Shown in pieces: positions 62,985 through 64,000 of a stretch of 64,000 bases of DNA. The position numbers and the translations under genes are program-made. The notes beneath the pieces were generated by a model. The model had not been told where the DNA came from. It saw only the letters and a list, made by a program, of their open reading frames with translations, and searched no databases. The DNA lies in assembly GCF_018613855.1 (NCBI RefSeq), contig NZ_JAGGPK010000003.1:62001-126000 (forward strand), read 5' to 3'. The stretch is from Arthrobacter sp. ISL-30. Its GTDB lineage: Bacteria; Actinomycetota; Actinomycetes; Actinomycetales; Micrococcaceae. Numbering within the stretch: the stretch's first letter is position 1; each line of letters opens with the position of its first letter.

Positions 62985-64000
62985 ATGAAACCTGAGTTCC
63001 CCGCGGGACCGGCCACACGGTCCGCGCTCTACCTGCTGGGCCTGCTGGCCGCACTAAAGGCACTCGCGCTGGTGCTCATGGGGCAGGCGGTCGCCAGTTT
63101 GTTGGTGGGACTGGTTGCCGGGAATCCCTTGCAGGAGGCAGGGCTTCTTTGGGGTGTCGCCGGAGCCCTGCTGCGCTCCGGTGCAGTCTGGGGCCAGGGG
63201 GTCGCCTCCCGCCGCGCGGCACTTGGCGTGAAAGAGGAATTGCGTGCCCGGATCCTTGAGCGGTCCCTCTCATCAGGTAACGCCGCGGCGTCCGGACGCG
63301 CTGACGGCACCGGCGATCCACACCAGGCCGGGCGCCTAAGCGACGGCGGCCTCGCGGTCCTGGCGACGCGTGGCCTGGATTCACTGGACAACTACTACAC
63401 CCAATTCCTTCCTGCCCTGGTCAACTGCGCAGCCATTCCACTGCTGGTAGGTGTCCGGATCCTGTTCGCGGACTGGGTCAGTGCCGCCGTCGTGGTCCTC
63501 ACCGTCCCCCTTGTTCCGCTGTTTATGGTGCTTATCGGCCGCTACACAGAGGATCGTGTCCGGGAGGCCCAGTCGGCGCTTGCCCGTTTGTCGGGGCACA
63601 TCCTCGAACTCGCCAAGGGCCTGCCGGTGTTGGTGGGCCTGGGCCGGGCCAGCGCCCAGCGGCGGGCGCTGGAAGACATTTCCGAAGAGTACCGCCTGCG
63701 GACGATGGGAACCCTGCGCACCGCCTTCATGTCGGCACTGGCGCTGGAGCTAATCGCGACCATCTCCGTGGCAGTGGTTGCCGTTTTTATCGGCGTTCGG
63801 CTTGTAGCGGGCGAGATGCCGTTGGAGGCCGGCCTTCTCGCGCTTATCCTCGCCCCTGAGTGCTACCTTCCACTGCGCGAGCTCGGCACGGCCCATCATG
63901 CCAGCGACGACGGACGCGTGGCCCTTGCCGCCGCAAACGAAGTCGTCGAGTCGCCTGCCGGAAACCCCCTTGCCCCGGACACGGCAAGCGGTTCCCTCAC
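62985..64000 (+). CDS. cydD: CydD-type ABC exporter subunit (partial, cut at window end)
   Basis: CydDC exports thiols or heme-related compounds and is needed to assemble cytochrome bd. The visible 338 residues, starting MKPEFPAGPATRSALY, are the transmembrane half of a type I ABC exporter. Family landmarks are GRYTEDRVREAQSALARLS, HILELAKGLPVLVGLGRA and LAPECYLPLRELGTAHH (most relatives have PEFF/PEYY here). The nucleotide-binding half lies beyond the window. It starts three bases after cydB and so is in the same operon; the fused cydDC or separate cydC cannot be judged. Confidence 0.9.
   Translation, partial: MKPEFPAGPATRSALYLLGLLAALKALALVLMGQAVASLLVGLVAGNPLQEAGLLWGVAGALLRSGAVWGQGVASRRAALGVKEELRARILERSLSSGNAAASGRADGTGDPHQAGRLSDGGLAVLATRGLDSLDNYYTQFLPALVNCAAIPLLVGVRILFADWVSAAVVVLTVPLVPLFMVLIGRYTEDRVREAQSALARLSGHILELAKGLPVLVGLGRASAQRRALEDISEEYRLRTMGTLRTAFMSALALELIATISVAVVAVFIGVRLVAGEMPLEAGLLALILAPECYLPLRELGTAHHASDDGRVALAAANEVVESPAGNPLAPDTASGSL

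Noticed and set aside
1..64000. tRNA, rRNA, insertion sequence or attachment-site features
   Set aside because: I looked for cloverleaf-like stems, transposase motifs and terminal repeats and saw none that I could support.

Overview
The window is a contiguous piece of a high-GC actinobacterial chromosome, most probably a member of the Micrococcaceae such as Arthrobacter or Pseudarthrobacter. The reasons are the division and cell-wall (dcw) cluster without ftsA but with sepF, yggT and divIVA after ftsZ, the lipB-lipA-DUF4191-RDD-glnA and glnE-glnA2 blocks, the DUF4192, DUF7455 and PAC2 proteins, and strongly G/C-biased third codon positions. It looks like core chromosome throughout. I saw no insertion sequence, prophage, CRISPR array, tRNA or rRNA.

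Layout. (1) 1-13.8 kb is the dcw cluster: the tail of a gene that is probably murE, then murF, mraY, murD, ftsW, murG, murC, ftsQ, ftsZ, pgeF, yggS, sepF, yggT and divIVA, all on the plus strand and many translationally coupled by 4-8 base overlaps. (2) 13.8-22.4 kb holds lspA, an RluD-type pseudouridine synthase, dnaE, a flavin reductase (minus strand), a membrane protein, hisD and nrdR. (3) 22.5-25.5 kb holds the minus-strand genes ppgK, map and panB, with a small SPOR-like ORF on the plus strand between map and panB. (4) 25.7-38.6 kb is nitrogen and lipoate metabolism: glnA2-glnE, a VOC protein, an acetyltransferase, a glycogen-debranching-type enzyme, glnA1, RDD and DUF3817 membrane proteins, DUF4191, lipA and lipB. 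(5) 38.7-45.2 kb holds an unusual membrane-anchored kinase, a tricorn protease homologue, an OsmC protein and a four-helix membrane protein. (6) 45.3-54.2 kb holds sucB, lpdA, pepA, a PAC2 protein, an MFS transporter and DUF4192. (7) 54.4-64 kb holds the primary sigma factor, DUF7455, a topoisomerase IV/gyrase B subunit, a BlaI repressor with an M56 protease, and the cytochrome bd operon cydA-cydB-cydD, with cydD cut by the window end.

The strongest regulatory signal is a 17-base inverted repeat, TTCTAC-N5-GTAGAA. Three exact copies lie between the divergent blaI-M56 and cydABD operons. A fourth copy with one mismatch lies just upstream of the small membrane protein gene at 44.8-45.2 kb. This suggests a BlaI-type repressor with a membrane protease sensor that controls the alternative terminal oxidase and an uncharacterised membrane protein.

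Other recurring signals are about a dozen genes whose -10-like hexamer (TANNNT) ends 6-7 bases before the start codon, as expected for leaderless mRNAs, and a pair of NrdR-box-like repeats 32 bases apart upstream of nrdR. All assignments are from reading the sequence and its translations. No database search, structure prediction or promoter mapping was run.
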